64,000 bases of DNA from Candidatus Pacearchaeota archaeon (GCA_023228065.1 JALOBX010000002.1:62001-126000); one strand, 5' to 3'. Numbered from the stretch's first letter, positions 28,191 through 38,032 are shown. Numbers and translations are program-made. The notes: generated by a model from the sequence alone, not told the origin.

Positions 28191-31015
28191 TGTATCTTAT
28201 TTCCTTCTATAAATTCAATTTTATAAGACATTATTTTAACATTATCTTGTCCATCTTTTAAGGACGAAACTGCTTTAACATTTTTAATTGAATCATCAAA
28301 GAAATCAATTTCATTGAATTTTTCAAAAAGATTGTTTTTTATCCAATCTTTTTTAGCCAAAGGATTCGCATCTGCTAAATATTGAATATTATTCGTATTA
28401 AAATTGATATTTTGTTCTTTTAAATATTCTTCAATAACATTCAATTTAGATGTTGTACTTCTTGCTGTTAAAATAAAAACATTATCTTTTTGTTCTGCAA
28501 CTTTTTGTTTAAACAATTCAAATATATTTATTGAACCATCTTCATAATCTTTTACCACAAAACTATTAATTCTAGGGTTTCTATCTAAAACGCTTTCAAC
28601 AAAATCTTTAAAATCAAACTCATCGCCTATACTTGGAACATATTTTGCAAATTCAGCAGGTGTTAAACTTATTATTTTATTATCTTGTGTTTTTACATAA
28701 ATAACAACATCACTCTTCACCAAGGTATCATCAAAATCAAAAACATATGCTTTTGAAATGATAGGTTTTTCATTATTTTTCTTTAATACATCAAATAATT
28801 CGTTTATAAAAGCTTCTTGTTCTTTAACTAAATTTTTTTCAGACATTTCTTGAATACATTCTTTCCATACAGAATCAAGAATTTCCAAATAATGTTCTGA
28901 TATCTCTTTAACACCTAATTTATTCAATTTATAATTTTTAAGAAAATTAAATCCAGATAAATTTGTGATATCTTTATGTCCACCAGATGATTTTTGTATA
29001 AAATCCCAAGCAGTTATATAAATTCCATTCAAAAATCTAATTTCTTCTGTACTAAAATCTCCAGAAAATTTGTTCATTAACCGAATTGCTTCTTCTTTTT
29101 TGCTACTATAAGATTGTGGTGCTCTTATACGAGATATAGTTGCTCCATCTGGTGCTTTTTCATGAAAAGTATTAATTAAATCTTTATAAGTAAACCCTAT
29201 AATATTTTTATTATTTCCTTTTGTTCTTTTCTTTATTTCCTCTTCTTCATAAATTAATTTTATATCTCCAACACCAACTTTAATAGAACTTAATAATGGT
29301 TTAAACTTATTAAGAATCTTTTGTCCAATTTCTCCAAGATTATAAGGGTTTTTTTCTTTTTTAAATGGATTTTTTGTAATTTGTATAAGTCCCATTGGCC
29401 ATTTAACACACAACCAATGCGCTTGAGGATAAATATCAAAAGCAACATATCTATCATAAGATCCTACATCCCATGCAGTTGTCATTAATCCATCTTGCCA
29501 AACAACATTTCCAGTCATACCTATTTTTCCACTATCTTTTGCTCTGTCCTTAAAAAATTCATAATTTTTTTCTATGTCTTTTCCAGTAGCAAAATATTTT
29601 AAACCAGCGTGTTGTGTCACCCAATCTCTTATATGCAAATATATATTTTTTAATGATGGTGAAGATTTCATAACAATCTCTGACAAGAAATCTTTTTTAT
29701 TTTTATAAGATAAAATCCATTTATTTACAATAAGACCAAATTTTATTTTTTCCACATTAACATTCAAATTTTCTTTTGATAATTTATATACAGCTTTAGG
29801 AACATCTGATGGTGTTAAATTATATAATGAATATCTAGCTGCATCTACAATGTTAATTACTTCTATATCTTTTAAATCAAAAACATCACTAGTAGATATT
29901 AATCCAGAAATATCTGATACATTGCTATATGATGTTGAAAATTTCTTTGATAACATAGGATCATCAATACCTGTTTGATTTTGATGATGATCTGTATGAA
30001 TATTCATTGCAGGTTTGCCATGAGAAAAATCTACAAGAACATGTAAAAGACCAGGCGTTGCTTCAGAAATAGTATATTCTTGATCTCCATATTGAATTGT
30101 TTCTGCTTTTACAGTTTTTATTCCATATTGTTTAAGATATTCTTTTGCTGCTATAGCAGAAGTAACCCCATCTAAATCTATATGAAACCAAATTTCGGCT
30201 TCTGCATATTGCTTTGCCATTTGATTTATATTTCTAATACCACTTTCTTTTAAAACAGTTTCAAAAGATTCAAATGTTAATTCTTTTGTTAAATCTTTTT
30301 GTATTCTTTCAGCTTCGTGCTGGTTACTTACTGTATTTTTATTCTTTTCTGCAAATTTTTCTAATTGAGTCATTCCATCTTTTTCACCAAATTTTTTTAA
30401 AAATTGTTTTGCAGTTTTTATATAGAAATTTGATTGAGATCCTGGAAATATTTTTTTTAATAATTCTACTCCTTTACTAATTTGGGTATTATTATAATTT
30501 CCTTCTTCTTCAGGAACTTTTATTGTAAAATTTGTTGTTTCTTGTTGTTTTTCGTTATTCAATTCAGATTCGTTTTCAACTGGATCTGTTAATGATGATA
30601 GATTTCCTTCTTCATTCAATTTTTCTTTTTTTGCTTCTTTTTCCATATCAATCAGTCTATCATAATAATCATCAAACTCTTTAAGATGATCTTTTGTTAT
30701 CTCTGTTGCTATTTCAGGATCATCTGTATGCTCACGTTCTATCTTAATTCCCTTTTCAAGTTGATCTTGATCAAAATTTTCATCAGGTTCATTATCAGCT
30801 TTTCCACCTTCAATTTTATCTTCTTCTAACGCTCCACCAAATCCAGGAGGTGCTGATTTTGATCTTTCAAATGGAATATCACAATCAAATGGTTCTTTGG
30901 TATATCCTTCTCCTTGCCCTAACAAAAACCTTTTCTTTTTTGCATGATCTTCATATTTTTCATTTAAAAGATGATCTTTCCATAACTTTTTCCACACAAG
31001 AGTATTTCTCCACAT
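28187..31015 (-). CDS. DUF5661-DHH-HAD fusion protein
   Basis: 942 residues. N-terminus with W-motif (VWKKLWKDHLLNEK), then RFLLGQGEGYT and FERSKSAPPGFGG, a stretch I have seen in large-phage proteins, then DUF5661-like EHTDDPEIATEITKDHL (about 94-130). From about residue 277 a DHH-type phosphoesterase domain: FHIDLDGVTSAIAA, VDFSHGKP, HTDHHQ. The C-terminal 185 residues form a HAD domain: FDFDDTLV, ILTARS, KKDWI, FFDDS. Both catalytic domains cleave phosphoesters, so nucleotide or RNA-fragment processing is plausible. The start overlaps nothing and follows a 40-base gap. Confidence 0.72.
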   Translation of the reverse strand: MWRNTLVWKKLWKDHLLNEKYEDHAKKKRFLLGQGEGYTKEPFDCDIPFERSKSAPPGFGGALEEDKIEGGKADNEPDENFDQDQLEKGIKIEREHTDDPEIATEITKDHLKEFDDYYDRLIDMEKEAKKEKLNEEGNLSSLTDPVENESELNNEKQQETTNFTIKVPEEEGNYNNTQISKGVELLKKIFPGSQSNFYIKTAKQFLKKFGEKDGMTQLEKFAEKNKNTVSNQHEAERIQKDLTKELTFESFETVLKESGIRNINQMAKQYAEAEIWFHIDLDGVTSAIAAKEYLKQYGIKTVKAETIQYGDQEYTISEATPGLLHVLVDFSHGKPAMNIHTDHHQNQTGIDDPMLSKKFSTSYSNVSDISGLISTSDVFDLKDIEVINIVDAARYSLYNLTPSDVPKAVYKLSKENLNVNVEKIKFGLIVNKWILSYKNKKDFLSEIVMKSSPSLKNIYLHIRDWVTQHAGLKYFATGKDIEKNYEFFKDRAKDSGKIGMTGNVVWQDGLMTTAWDVGSYDRYVAFDIYPQAHWLCVKWPMGLIQITKNPFKKEKNPYNLGEIGQKILNKFKPLLSSIKVGVGDIKLIYEEEEIKKRTKGNNKNIIGFTYKDLINTFHEKAPDGATISRIRAPQSYSSKKEEAIRLMNKFSGDFSTEEIRFLNGIYITAWDFIQKSSGGHKDITNLSGFNFLKNYKLNKLGVKEISEHYLEILDSVWKECIQEMSEKNLVKEQEAFINELFDVLKKNNEKPIISKAYVFDFDDTLVKSDVVIYVKTQDNKIISLTPAEFAKYVPSIGDEFDFKDFVESVLDRNPRINSFVVKDYEDGSINIFELFKQKVAEQKDNVFILTARSTTSKLNVIEEYLKEQNINFNTNNIQYLADANPLAKKDWIKNNLFEKFNEIDFFDDSIKNVKAVSSLKDGQDNVKIMSYKIEFIEGNKIQ

Positions 31016-31055
31016 TAAAGAAAAATAAATCCATCATAATTAGTTTTTATTAAAT

Positions 31056-31412
31056 TCAATTAATTGAATTTGTTATTTTGTCAATCCATATGAACATTTC
31101 ATCAAATTTATTAAAAATCTTTCTTATCTTTTTATCTTTACTTGTAAAAAAGGCTTCTATCCCTTTATCAGAAGGATTTAAAACTAAAAAAGAACCATTA
31201 TCATTTTCATATTCAGAAGGAAATGATGATGGATCAGAAACAATATTGTATCCCATACTATCCAATGAAGTAAAAGAAGAAAATCCTTCTGATATTACTA
31301 TTTCTTCTTCATCTAAAGTATGTGTCTCTCTTAATTGAGAAATTTTATCTTTTGATGGACTCCCTTGAATAGAACCACCAGACATAGAAGTTATTTCATT
31401 TATCCTTTTCAT
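31056..31412 (-). CDS. Small protein, unknown function
   Basis: 118 residues from the ATG at 31412, chosen because AAAGGAGA lies 6 bases upstream; an earlier ATG lacks a site. N-terminus RINEITSMSGGSIQGS, the rest mixed alpha/beta with a C-terminal KIFNKFDEMFIWID. No family recognised. Confidence 0.55.
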   Translation of the reverse strand: MKRINEITSMSGGSIQGSPSKDKISQLRETHTLDEEEIVISEGFSSFTSLDSMGYNIVSDPSSFPSEYENDNGSFLVLNPSDKGIEAFFTSKDKKIRKIFNKFDEMFIWIDKITNSIN

Positions 31413-31686
31413 TGATATTCTCCTTTTTGTCATAAATAGAATTCGATTTTTCTTTATATTTTAATAAACTTAATTGCTTTGTTAAAACAAAGCAACTTAC
31501 ATTACCCAATGAAATCTGACACATTTCTTCATTAATATCTGAAAGAGTCCCTAATAAAACTGCTATTCGTGGTTCTTTTAAAGAACTCAAAGACAACGAA
31601 AGACCAAAATCAGTACCATAATATATCGTAGTTCCTGCTGGAACCCAAACCAAATCATAAATATGATTTTTTATGTTTTTTAACAC
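31396..31686 (-). CDS. Small protein, unknown function
   Basis: 96 residues, beta-rich first two thirds (YDLVWVPAGTTIYYG, RIAVLLGTLSDI) and a charged end. It overlaps both neighbours in the operon. No family recognised. Confidence 0.5.
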   Translation of the reverse strand: MLKNIKNHIYDLVWVPAGTTIYYGTDFGLSLSLSSLKEPRIAVLLGTLSDINEEMCQISLGNVSCFVLTKQLSLLKYKEKSNSIYDKKENINEKDK

Positions 31687-32374
31687 GTTTTATATCACTC
31701 TCTATGATAATTATATTTTTTGAACTTGATAAATTTCCACATAAATACAACTTTCTATCATTAAAAAAATTTATTGAATTAACACCCATAATATACCCAA
31801 AATTTAATGGTTTTAAAATAACAAAATATTTATTGTATATATCTTTATCATAATGATAAAAAAAAGATTTTTTATAATAATTGCTCTTTTTCTTTGTTAT
31901 AATAAGATCATTTGCTTTAAATTTAAACTTATTTCTTTGATAAGATTCAAAAAAGTTTTTTGCACAATCATGAAAAGACGCAAAATTATCTATTATTACT
32001 GGGGTAAGATTATAATCTTTTTTTTCACACATTTTATAAATTGAATCATCAAAATATTTATATTTTCCATATGTCCTTAATTCTAAAATAGAATTAAAAG
32101 CAAAATCTAAATATGTTTCAATTTCTTTTGTTAAAGAAAAATCTTTTCTAAAAATGGTTTTTGCTTTAGATTCAATTAAAAATTTTTTAACATTCTTTGT
32201 AAAAACAATTTTATTATTTATATTAAAATAAGCAATCTTGATTTTAGTCCTATCAAAATAAGATTCTTTTAAAAGACTTTCATAAAGTTTTTTAAAATCT
32301 GTTTCACTTCTTACTTCTTTCTCTAAAAGATTTACTATTCTTTTAATTTTAAAACAATTAGAAGAAGATCCCAT
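31655..32374 (-). CDS. Protein of unknown function
   Basis: 239 residues, Lys- and aromatic-rich. The C-terminal third reads like a beta-rich domain (NKYFVILKPLNFGYIMGV). It follows the GroEL gene with only three bases between them. No family recognised. Confidence 0.5.
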   Translation of the reverse strand: MGSSSNCFKIKRIVNLLEKEVRSETDFKKLYESLLKESYFDRTKIKIAYFNINNKIVFTKNVKKFLIESKAKTIFRKDFSLTKEIETYLDFAFNSILELRTYGKYKYFDDSIYKMCEKKDYNLTPVIIDNFASFHDCAKNFFESYQRNKFKFKANDLIITKKKSNYYKKSFFYHYDKDIYNKYFVILKPLNFGYIMGVNSINFFNDRKLYLCGNLSSSKNIIIIESDIKRVKKHKKSYL

Positions 32375-32377
32375 ATT

Positions 32378-34015
32378 TTAACTCTTTTCGTTTGAAATTT
32401 CTATAAATCCTGCAACATTTATAAGTTGTAATGCAGCAGATACCGCATTAACAAGCGCAACATAAACAACTTTATATGGATCAACAATACCTTGCTTAAA
32501 CATATCAACAAATTCATTTCTTTCTATATCAAATCCATAATTTAAATGCTTTGAATTTGAATATTCTTTTTGAATTTTTTCAGAAATATACTCAACTGAA
32601 TATCCACCATTTTCTAGTATTTTTGAAAATGGCGCTTTCATTGCATCAAGCAAAATATTCATTCCTAATATAAAACTTTTACTATGTTTCTTATTCATCT
32701 TATATCGTGAAATCTCTTGTGAGATCTTATATAAGAATATTCCACCACCAGGAACTATCCCTTGCTCTTGTGCAGACATTACAGCACCAATAGCATCTTC
32801 AATTCTATATCTTTTTTCTGTTACTTCACCCTCCGTAACTCCCCCAACCTTAATAAGAATTACACCACTATTTAATCTTGTAAATCTCTCTTGTAAATGT
32901 TCAGATAAATATTCTGACTCTGTTTGTTGCAATAAATCTTTTATAAAATTTTTCCTTTCTTCAATCTTTTCTTCATTACCTTCTCCACCCACTATTAACG
33001 AAAATAAAGAAGATATCTCTATTCTTGATGCTTTTCCAAAGTCTTTCAAAGAAACGTTTTTAAAGAGCTCTTTTCCTAAACCCATGTTCATGTTGCTCTT
33101 TGAGAAAAAAGTAGCTCCTGTCGCAATTGCTAAGTCCTCAAGTATATCTTCTTTATACTCCCCATAACTGTTTAGTTTAACTGCTGCAACTTTCATACTT
33201 CCATTCATAGCATTAGCAATTAAACCTGCCAATGCTTGTTCAATTACATCACCAGCAACAATCAATAATGGTTTCTTATGACGAGCAGCAATTTCTAATA
33301 CTGGGAATAAATCTTCTATAGCAGAAATTGTTTCATCAGTTACAAATATTAAAGGTTCATTGTATTTAATAAGTTTTCTCTGTTGATCAGTACAAAATCT
33401 GGAAGATAAATATGTGCCTTTAAATTTAAATCCTTCTACAAAATCTATTACTGTTTCTGTTGTATTAGATTTCTCAACAGAAATCGTTCCGTCCTTTCCT
33501 GACTTTTCAATAGCAGTAGCAACTATAGTCCCTATGTCTTTGCTATTTCCTGATATAATTGCTACATCTTGAATATCTTGAAAAGAAGTTATATCTTTTA
33601 CATACTTTGTTTTTAACTTGCTTTCAATTTCATTTATAATGAAATCCATACCTTCTTTTAATTCTTTTAAAAGAACTTTATATCCAACACTGTTTATGCT
33701 TTTTTCTGCAAGATCATAAATTGATCCTGCTAAAACAGTTGCAGTGGTTGTACCATCCCCTGCTATAGAATTAGATCGTTCTGCTGCTTGTTTTATCAAC
33801 TTAGCACCAGCATTTCCTGCTATACCATTATAAGAAAAATGTCTTGCTACAGTGACACCATCTTTAGTCGAAAAGGGGATTTCTTCTTTGCCTGACCCTA
33901 TAAGAATAGTACGGCCAAACGGTCCCATAGTGGATGAAACCATCTCCACCAATTCTTTAACGGAATTCGATACTTCTTGTTTAAAATTTTTTCCAAAAAC
34001 ATTGTTTTCACTCAT
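32378..34015 (-). CDS. groEL: GroEL-like chaperonin
   Basis: 545 residues, full length for GroEL. The signature STMGPFGRTILIG, the ATP-binding TKDGVTVARHF and AGDGTTTATVLAGS, and EGxVPGGG-like GIVPGGGIFLY are in the right order. Start at 34015 by AGAGAGG 6 bases upstream; a longer frame adds 17 residues without a site. Phage chaperonins fold capsid or other large phage proteins. It lacks the Gly-Gly-Met tail of bacterial GroEL, ending EISNEKS. No GroES is adjacent; see the gene at 52479. Confidence 0.95.
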   Translation of the reverse strand: MSENNVFGKNFKQEVSNSVKELVEMVSSTMGPFGRTILIGSGKEEIPFSTKDGVTVARHFSYNGIAGNAGAKLIKQAAERSNSIAGDGTTTATVLAGSIYDLAEKSINSVGYKVLLKELKEGMDFIINEIESKLKTKYVKDITSFQDIQDVAIISGNSKDIGTIVATAIEKSGKDGTISVEKSNTTETVIDFVEGFKFKGTYLSSRFCTDQQRKLIKYNEPLIFVTDETISAIEDLFPVLEIAARHKKPLLIVAGDVIEQALAGLIANAMNGSMKVAAVKLNSYGEYKEDILEDLAIATGATFFSKSNMNMGLGKELFKNVSLKDFGKASRIEISSLFSLIVGGEGNEEKIEERKNFIKDLLQQTESEYLSEHLQERFTRLNSGVILIKVGGVTEGEVTEKRYRIEDAIGAVMSAQEQGIVPGGGIFLYKISQEISRYKMNKKHSKSFILGMNILLDAMKAPFSKILENGGYSVEYISEKIQKEYSNSKHLNYGFDIERNEFVDMFKQGIVDPYKVVYVALVNAVSAALQLINVAGFIEISNEKS

Positions 34016-34037
34016 AAATACCTCTCTTTTTATAAAC

Positions 34038-35279
34038 TTATTCTCTAAAGAATCTGTTCTTTTCATATATTTGTTTCATATTTAAAAACATTTTTTGTGA
34101 ACTTTCAACAGCTTTCATCCCAGATGAACCACTCTGCTCCTCATCCACAAAATACTTGTTTAAGTAAATCTGAAAATCATACAAAGAATTATATATCTCT
34201 TTTATTTGTTCATTTAAAACATTAGTTCTTAATTGCAATTTTGTTTTTAAATTTAAACTACCACCAATATTTAATTCTCCAATATTTTCAAAACCCTTTA
34301 ATATGAATGGTTTACTTTTTAATTGTTCAGATGTCTTAACATACATTCCACTAATTATTTCTACTACTGATTGATTATTCCCAAGTTTTTCTAACATTTT
34401 GTTTATAATAAATTGTGTTGGAATAGATGATGTTTCAAACAAATAAAGCAATATTGCAGTTACAGAAGTATATGTTGAAAATTTATTTAATTCTTGTGGC
34501 ATTTTTTCTTTCAAGAATTCAGAAATTGTTTCTCTCAAAACAGTTTTTATTGAATTAAAAATTTCAGTTTTAGATAAAATTTTCTCTTTTAAAATTAAAT
34601 TTCCTACTTCTTCTTTAGACAATTGTTGTTTTTCAAAGACAATATAAACCATATCTCTACTACTTCTGTCATAAGCAAAATCTTTAAGTAAATTGCTAAA
34701 ATTACCTTCTATTTCTGTATGAGAAGAAACAACCTTTAATGATAAATATTCTTCATTAGTTTCAATATCTTTTATTTCAGTTTGATCACCTAATTGGTGT
34801 CCACCTAATACTACAGATATAAAAGCTTCAAATAATCTACCAGTAGTAGAAGCTGAAAATTCATTTAAAAGTAACATTAATGTTTCTATAAAGACCAAGG
34901 AAGAAATTATCTGTGAAGGTGTTTCATTTATAAATGATTTTTCGTCTTTATTTAAAAAATCATTTATATAATTAAAAATAGAACTTAATTTTTTACCAGA
35001 AACAGATTTTCCTTTACCAGCATAATTTTCTTTAATAATGTTCTTTATATATTTTGTAAAAATAATTCTATCTTCATCAAGAGTCCCTTCTTTTCTATTC
35101 CCTCCCCATCCTCTCTCTGTTAATCTCATTTGCGGAGGTCGAAATCCATAAAAAGTATTTTTATTTCTCCATTTTTCTTCATTACCCTTAATTTCTTCTT
35201 TTATCAAAATATCAATATTATTTATTTTCTTTTCTGATAAAACTTTATCTATAATTTCTTCTGATTCTTTAATATTCAA
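34038..35279 (-). CDS. Conserved-looking phage protein, unknown
   Basis: 413 residues. A Gly-rich conserved-looking core FSASTTGRLFEAFISVVLGG (about 142-161) precedes EEYLSLKVVSSHTEIEG, which could be part of a restriction-like fold (E-x-L-x-K), though the active-site pattern is incomplete. An N-terminal FRPPQMRLTERGWGG is Arg/Gly-rich. Function not assigned. Confidence 0.55.
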   Translation of the reverse strand: MNIKESEEIIDKVLSEKKINNIDILIKEEIKGNEEKWRNKNTFYGFRPPQMRLTERGWGGNRKEGTLDEDRIIFTKYIKNIIKENYAGKGKSVSGKKLSSIFNYINDFLNKDEKSFINETPSQIISSLVFIETLMLLLNEFSASTTGRLFEAFISVVLGGHQLGDQTEIKDIETNEEYLSLKVVSSHTEIEGNFSNLLKDFAYDRSSRDMVYIVFEKQQLSKEEVGNLILKEKILSKTEIFNSIKTVLRETISEFLKEKMPQELNKFSTYTSVTAILLYLFETSSIPTQFIINKMLEKLGNNQSVVEIISGMYVKTSEQLKSKPFILKGFENIGELNIGGSLNLKTKLQLRTNVLNEQIKEIYNSLYDFQIYLNKYFVDEEQSGSSGMKAVESSQKMFLNMKQIYEKNRFFRE

Positions 35280-35282
35280 TAA

Positions 35283-36170
35283 TCAACTCCTAAAACTGCT
35301 ATTGCTCTTTGCAATATTAATTACTTTTTCAACTGGTAAAGAAGCACAATCAATCTTATTATCTGTTAAATTAAAATGATTCATAAATCCTTTGAACTTA
35401 GCGTTTTGACAATCTTTGTTAATTCCATTTTGTTCTTCTGGGAAAACCAAAGGTATCTCATATACATCATATATAAAACCACAAAGTATACCCAATGCTT
35501 CAATTTGTTTTGGATAAAATCCAAGAAAATCATCAAGTTTAACTTTATGTATTTTAAAATCTTCAATTATTGGACGTTCTCCAAATCCTTTCTTTTCATA
35601 CCAATCTTGGTATTTTAAATAATGTGCATTGCTCAATTCAATCCCTATTGAATCTGCATTATATTTCGTTCCTGCGTGAAATGTTATATCATTTGTATCT
35701 ACAAATTGATAGATTGTACCATCATTGTCTATATTAAAATGGACTGAGTATCCTCTCTTCTTTAAGACATTTATTGCACTTCTAGTATTGAGACAAGCAT
35801 CCCAATGAATTACAACAAATTTGGGATTTCTTTCTTTAGACATAATCTTATATCTTAATCCTTCATTTAAGAAGATTGCTTTGGTTTTTATTGGAAAATA
35901 ATGATTATTACATAATATTCTGTTATTTGTTGAAACATATTCTATTTCTTTTTCTAATGGAATATCATTGTTATAAATTTTTTCTGAATAAATTCTTCTA
36001 TATGTTATTTCTCCAACCAATCCATCTTCTTTTATTTTGAATTCCTTTTGTTTTGATTTAATCTTTTCGATTAATTCATTATCAAAAGATGATGCTCCAA
36101 ACCATTCAGGTTCCCAACCTAAAGATTTAGATGATTTTTTATTATAAAGAATTTTATACCAATTTAACAT
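35283..36170 (-). CDS. Endolysin: N-acetylmuramoyl-L-alanine amidase
   Basis: 295 residues. Residues about 28-62 form a peptidoglycan-binding-like repeat (KQKEFKIKEDGLVGEITY). From about residue 118 an amidase_2/PGRP-type domain: FVVIHWDA with the first zinc His, SVHFNIDNDGTIYQFVD, HAGTKYNADSIGIELSN with the second His, and a later KDC that could supply the third ligand position. It cuts peptidoglycan between MurNAc and the stem peptide to release progeny. No signal peptide, so a holin is needed for export. No neighbouring holin is certain. Confidence 0.87.
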   Translation of the reverse strand: MLNWYKILYNKKSSKSLGWEPEWFGASSFDNELIEKIKSKQKEFKIKEDGLVGEITYRRIYSEKIYNNDIPLEKEIEYVSTNNRILCNNHYFPIKTKAIFLNEGLRYKIMSKERNPKFVVIHWDACLNTRSAINVLKKRGYSVHFNIDNDGTIYQFVDTNDITFHAGTKYNADSIGIELSNAHYLKYQDWYEKKGFGERPIIEDFKIHKVKLDDFLGFYPKQIEALGILCGFIYDVYEIPLVFPEEQNGINKDCQNAKFKGFMNHFNLTDNKIDCASLPVEKVINIAKSNSSFRS

Positions 36171-36572
36171 TTAATTTTTTCCTAAAAGTTCCTTTCTAAA
36201 AATTGGACATTTTGTCTTATTGTGCCCTGTTTGCCCACAAACAGAACATTTTCTTTGTTTCTTAACAAGAATCACTTCTTCTTTGTTTTCTTCTTCTTTT
36301 TTAGAAGAAGAAAGCAAAACTAAATTACCACTATCTTTCTTATAATAGGATTGATAATTTGTTTGTTTAGCAAATTCTGTAAGCTCTTTAGTTGAAGGAA
36401 AAGTTCTTTTAAAAATAAAAAAATCAATTGCATCTTTATCCCAACCCTCTCCAACTTTTTTCCAATCTTTAAATACTTCATTAACTTCTTTTAAAGAAGT
36501 ATATCCTTCTACCTGACAACGAAATATAATATCTGTACCACTAGACGATTCTTTCCAATAAACAACCTTCAT
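36171..36572 (-). CDS. CCHC zinc-knuckle protein
   Basis: 133 residues. The C-terminus has a retroviral-type zinc knuckle CSVCGQTGHNKTKC (C-x2-C-x4-H-x4-C), usually binding single-stranded nucleic acid. The N-terminal 90 residues look like a small alpha/beta domain. Its start overlaps the stop of the upstream gene. Confidence 0.65.
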   Translation of the reverse strand: MKVVYWKESSSGTDIIFRCQVEGYTSLKEVNEVFKDWKKVGEGWDKDAIDFFIFKRTFPSTKELTEFAKQTNYQSYYKKDSGNLVLLSSSKKEEENKEEVILVKKQRKCSVCGQTGHNKTKCPIFRKELLGKN

Positions 36573-37198
36573 TAATCACCTCTCTTTTCCAGTCCATTTA
36601 TTACCAAATAAATATCTTGAAGATAATATGGCAATTGCTTTTTATTTCTTTTCTTCACACTCATTATATCATACTTTATTCTCTTTGTCAATGTTTTTTT
36701 TATATAATTTCTGAAAGGAAACATATAATAATAAGAAGAATTAACAAAAGAATCGCTTGCAACATTAATCATTTCATCTAAATTAATATCTTTATTATGC
36801 ATCCAATATGTGAATATTGATGTTTCATATCCCCTTACTTCAATTAACATTCTTGGAAAAGAAGGAATAGGCAATAAACATAACAAAAATAACAAGAACC
36901 AACAATTGAATACCGCAAATATAGAAAAAATTGCAAATATTTGTGGAATTAAATATCCTATTGAATAAATTAACTTATTAATATATTTTGAATCCAGCAT
37001 ATGTGTTCTCTCGTGAAGAAAAGTACACAAAGCCTTCAACGGATCATTTAATAATTTTTCATTAAGACTTGCTCTACTAGGATAATAAATCGTTGAACCA
37101 ATTGTGGTTGCATAATCTGTCATAAAACCTTTATTAAAAAACAAAAGCAAACTCATAATCTTCATAAGTTTGCTTTCATTCTTATATTTTATTTTCAA
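36572..37198 (-). CDS. Membrane-associated HExxH protein (putative protease)
   Basis: 208 residues from a TTG. FLHERTHMLDS is a zincin-type HExxH motif at about residue 62, followed by two hydrophobic segments (YLIPQIFAIFSIFAVFN and WFLLFLLCLL) and RGYETS with a possible third-ligand Glu. The frame is open well upstream: skipping one base of a ten-A run (37253-37262) joins it to an ATG at 37280 that overlaps the preceding stop (ATGA), the usual arrangement here. The real start is therefore probably 37280 with a frameshift, slippage or sequence error in the A-run. Confidence 0.6.
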   Translation of the reverse strand: MKIKYKNESKLMKIMSLLLFFNKGFMTDYATTIGSTIYYPSRASLNEKLLNDPLKALCTFLHERTHMLDSKYINKLIYSIGYLIPQIFAIFSIFAVFNCWFLLFLLCLLPIPSFPRMLIEVRGYETSIFTYWMHNKDINLDEMINVASDSFVNSSYYYMFPFRNYIKKTLTKRIKYDIMSVKKRNKKQLPYYLQDIYLVINGLEKRGD

Positions 37199-37276
37199 TC
37201 CTACTCTTTTTTCACAAACATCCTTAAAGAACTTAAAAGTCCATCTTATCTCTTTTTTTTTTAAGTTCTCTAGTTA

Positions 37277-38032
37277 TCATTTACTTTTTTTTTCAACCTT
37301 TTTACCTTTATTACCATCTTTCTTATCTTCTTTTTTTGCACTCTTTCCTTTATTAACAATTCTTTCAATAATACGATTTGTTATTGTATTAATGACAGAT
37401 TCCTTAAGTTTATCTGAATCTTTCTTTTTTGAAGAAGTACTACATCCCTCACTCTTAACCTTTTTATTTGTATGTTTACTTTGTCCAATAGGATCTTTCT
37501 CTTCCATAATCTCTTCTTCTTCTTTTTCTTCACCACCTTCAAGATCACCCAATCCACCTTCTTCACCACCTTCAAGATCACCCAATCCACCTTCTTCACC
37601 ACCTTCAAGATCACCTAATCCACTTTCTTCACCACCACCTGAACTTGAAACAGAAACAGGAACTCCAGTTACTTCTTCAATATACGAAGAAATTTTTTCA
37701 ATTATTCCAGCTATATCCTTTTCTGTAACATATACACCCTTTCCACCTTCTGATCCACCTTCTGATCCACCTTCTGGTTCACCTTCTGGTTCACCTTCTA
37801 CATTCATTGTATCTGGAGAAACATCGTCCGTCTCAATTGTTTCTTTTTCTTTTTCAAGATTTTCTAAATCTGATTCCTTAAGTTCTTCTTTCTCTTCTTC
37901 CTCTTCTTCCTCTTTTTCGAGTTTCTTTCCTTCTTTAAGGAAATTTTCTGTCAAAGATGGTTTAATCTTTGCTAATTTTGAAAATTTCTTAATAATTTCT
38001 TCTTCTAAAAGAAAACCAGATTTTTTATTCAT
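37277..38032 (-). CDS. Acidic repeat protein, unknown
   Basis: 251 residues. An acidic coil-like N-terminal part (runs of Glu), a short ordered segment around 100-130 (YVTEKDIAGIIEKI), three tandem GGLGDLEGGEE-type repeats and a basic C-terminus. The layout suggests a flexible scaffold or core protein, but nothing is recognisable. The promoter candidate at 38050-38078 lies directly upstream. Confidence 0.55.
   Translation of the reverse strand: MNKKSGFLLEEEIIKKFSKLAKIKPSLTENFLKEGKKLEKEEEEEEEKEELKESDLENLEKEKETIETDDVSPDTMNVEGEPEGEPEGGSEGGSEGGKGVYVTEKDIAGIIEKISSYIEEVTGVPVSVSSSGGGEESGLGDLEGGEEGGLGDLEGGEEGGLGDLEGGEEKEEEEIMEEKDPIGQSKHTNKKVKSEGCSTSSKKKDSDKLKESVINTITNRIIERIVNKGKSAKKEDKKDGNKGKKVEKKSK
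37529..37627. repeat. Three tandem 33-bp repeats in coding sequence
   Basis: Three nearly identical 33-base units encode the 11-residue repeat GGLGDLEGGEE. The unit is a multiple of three, so copy number can change without breaking the frame. Confidence 0.75.
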
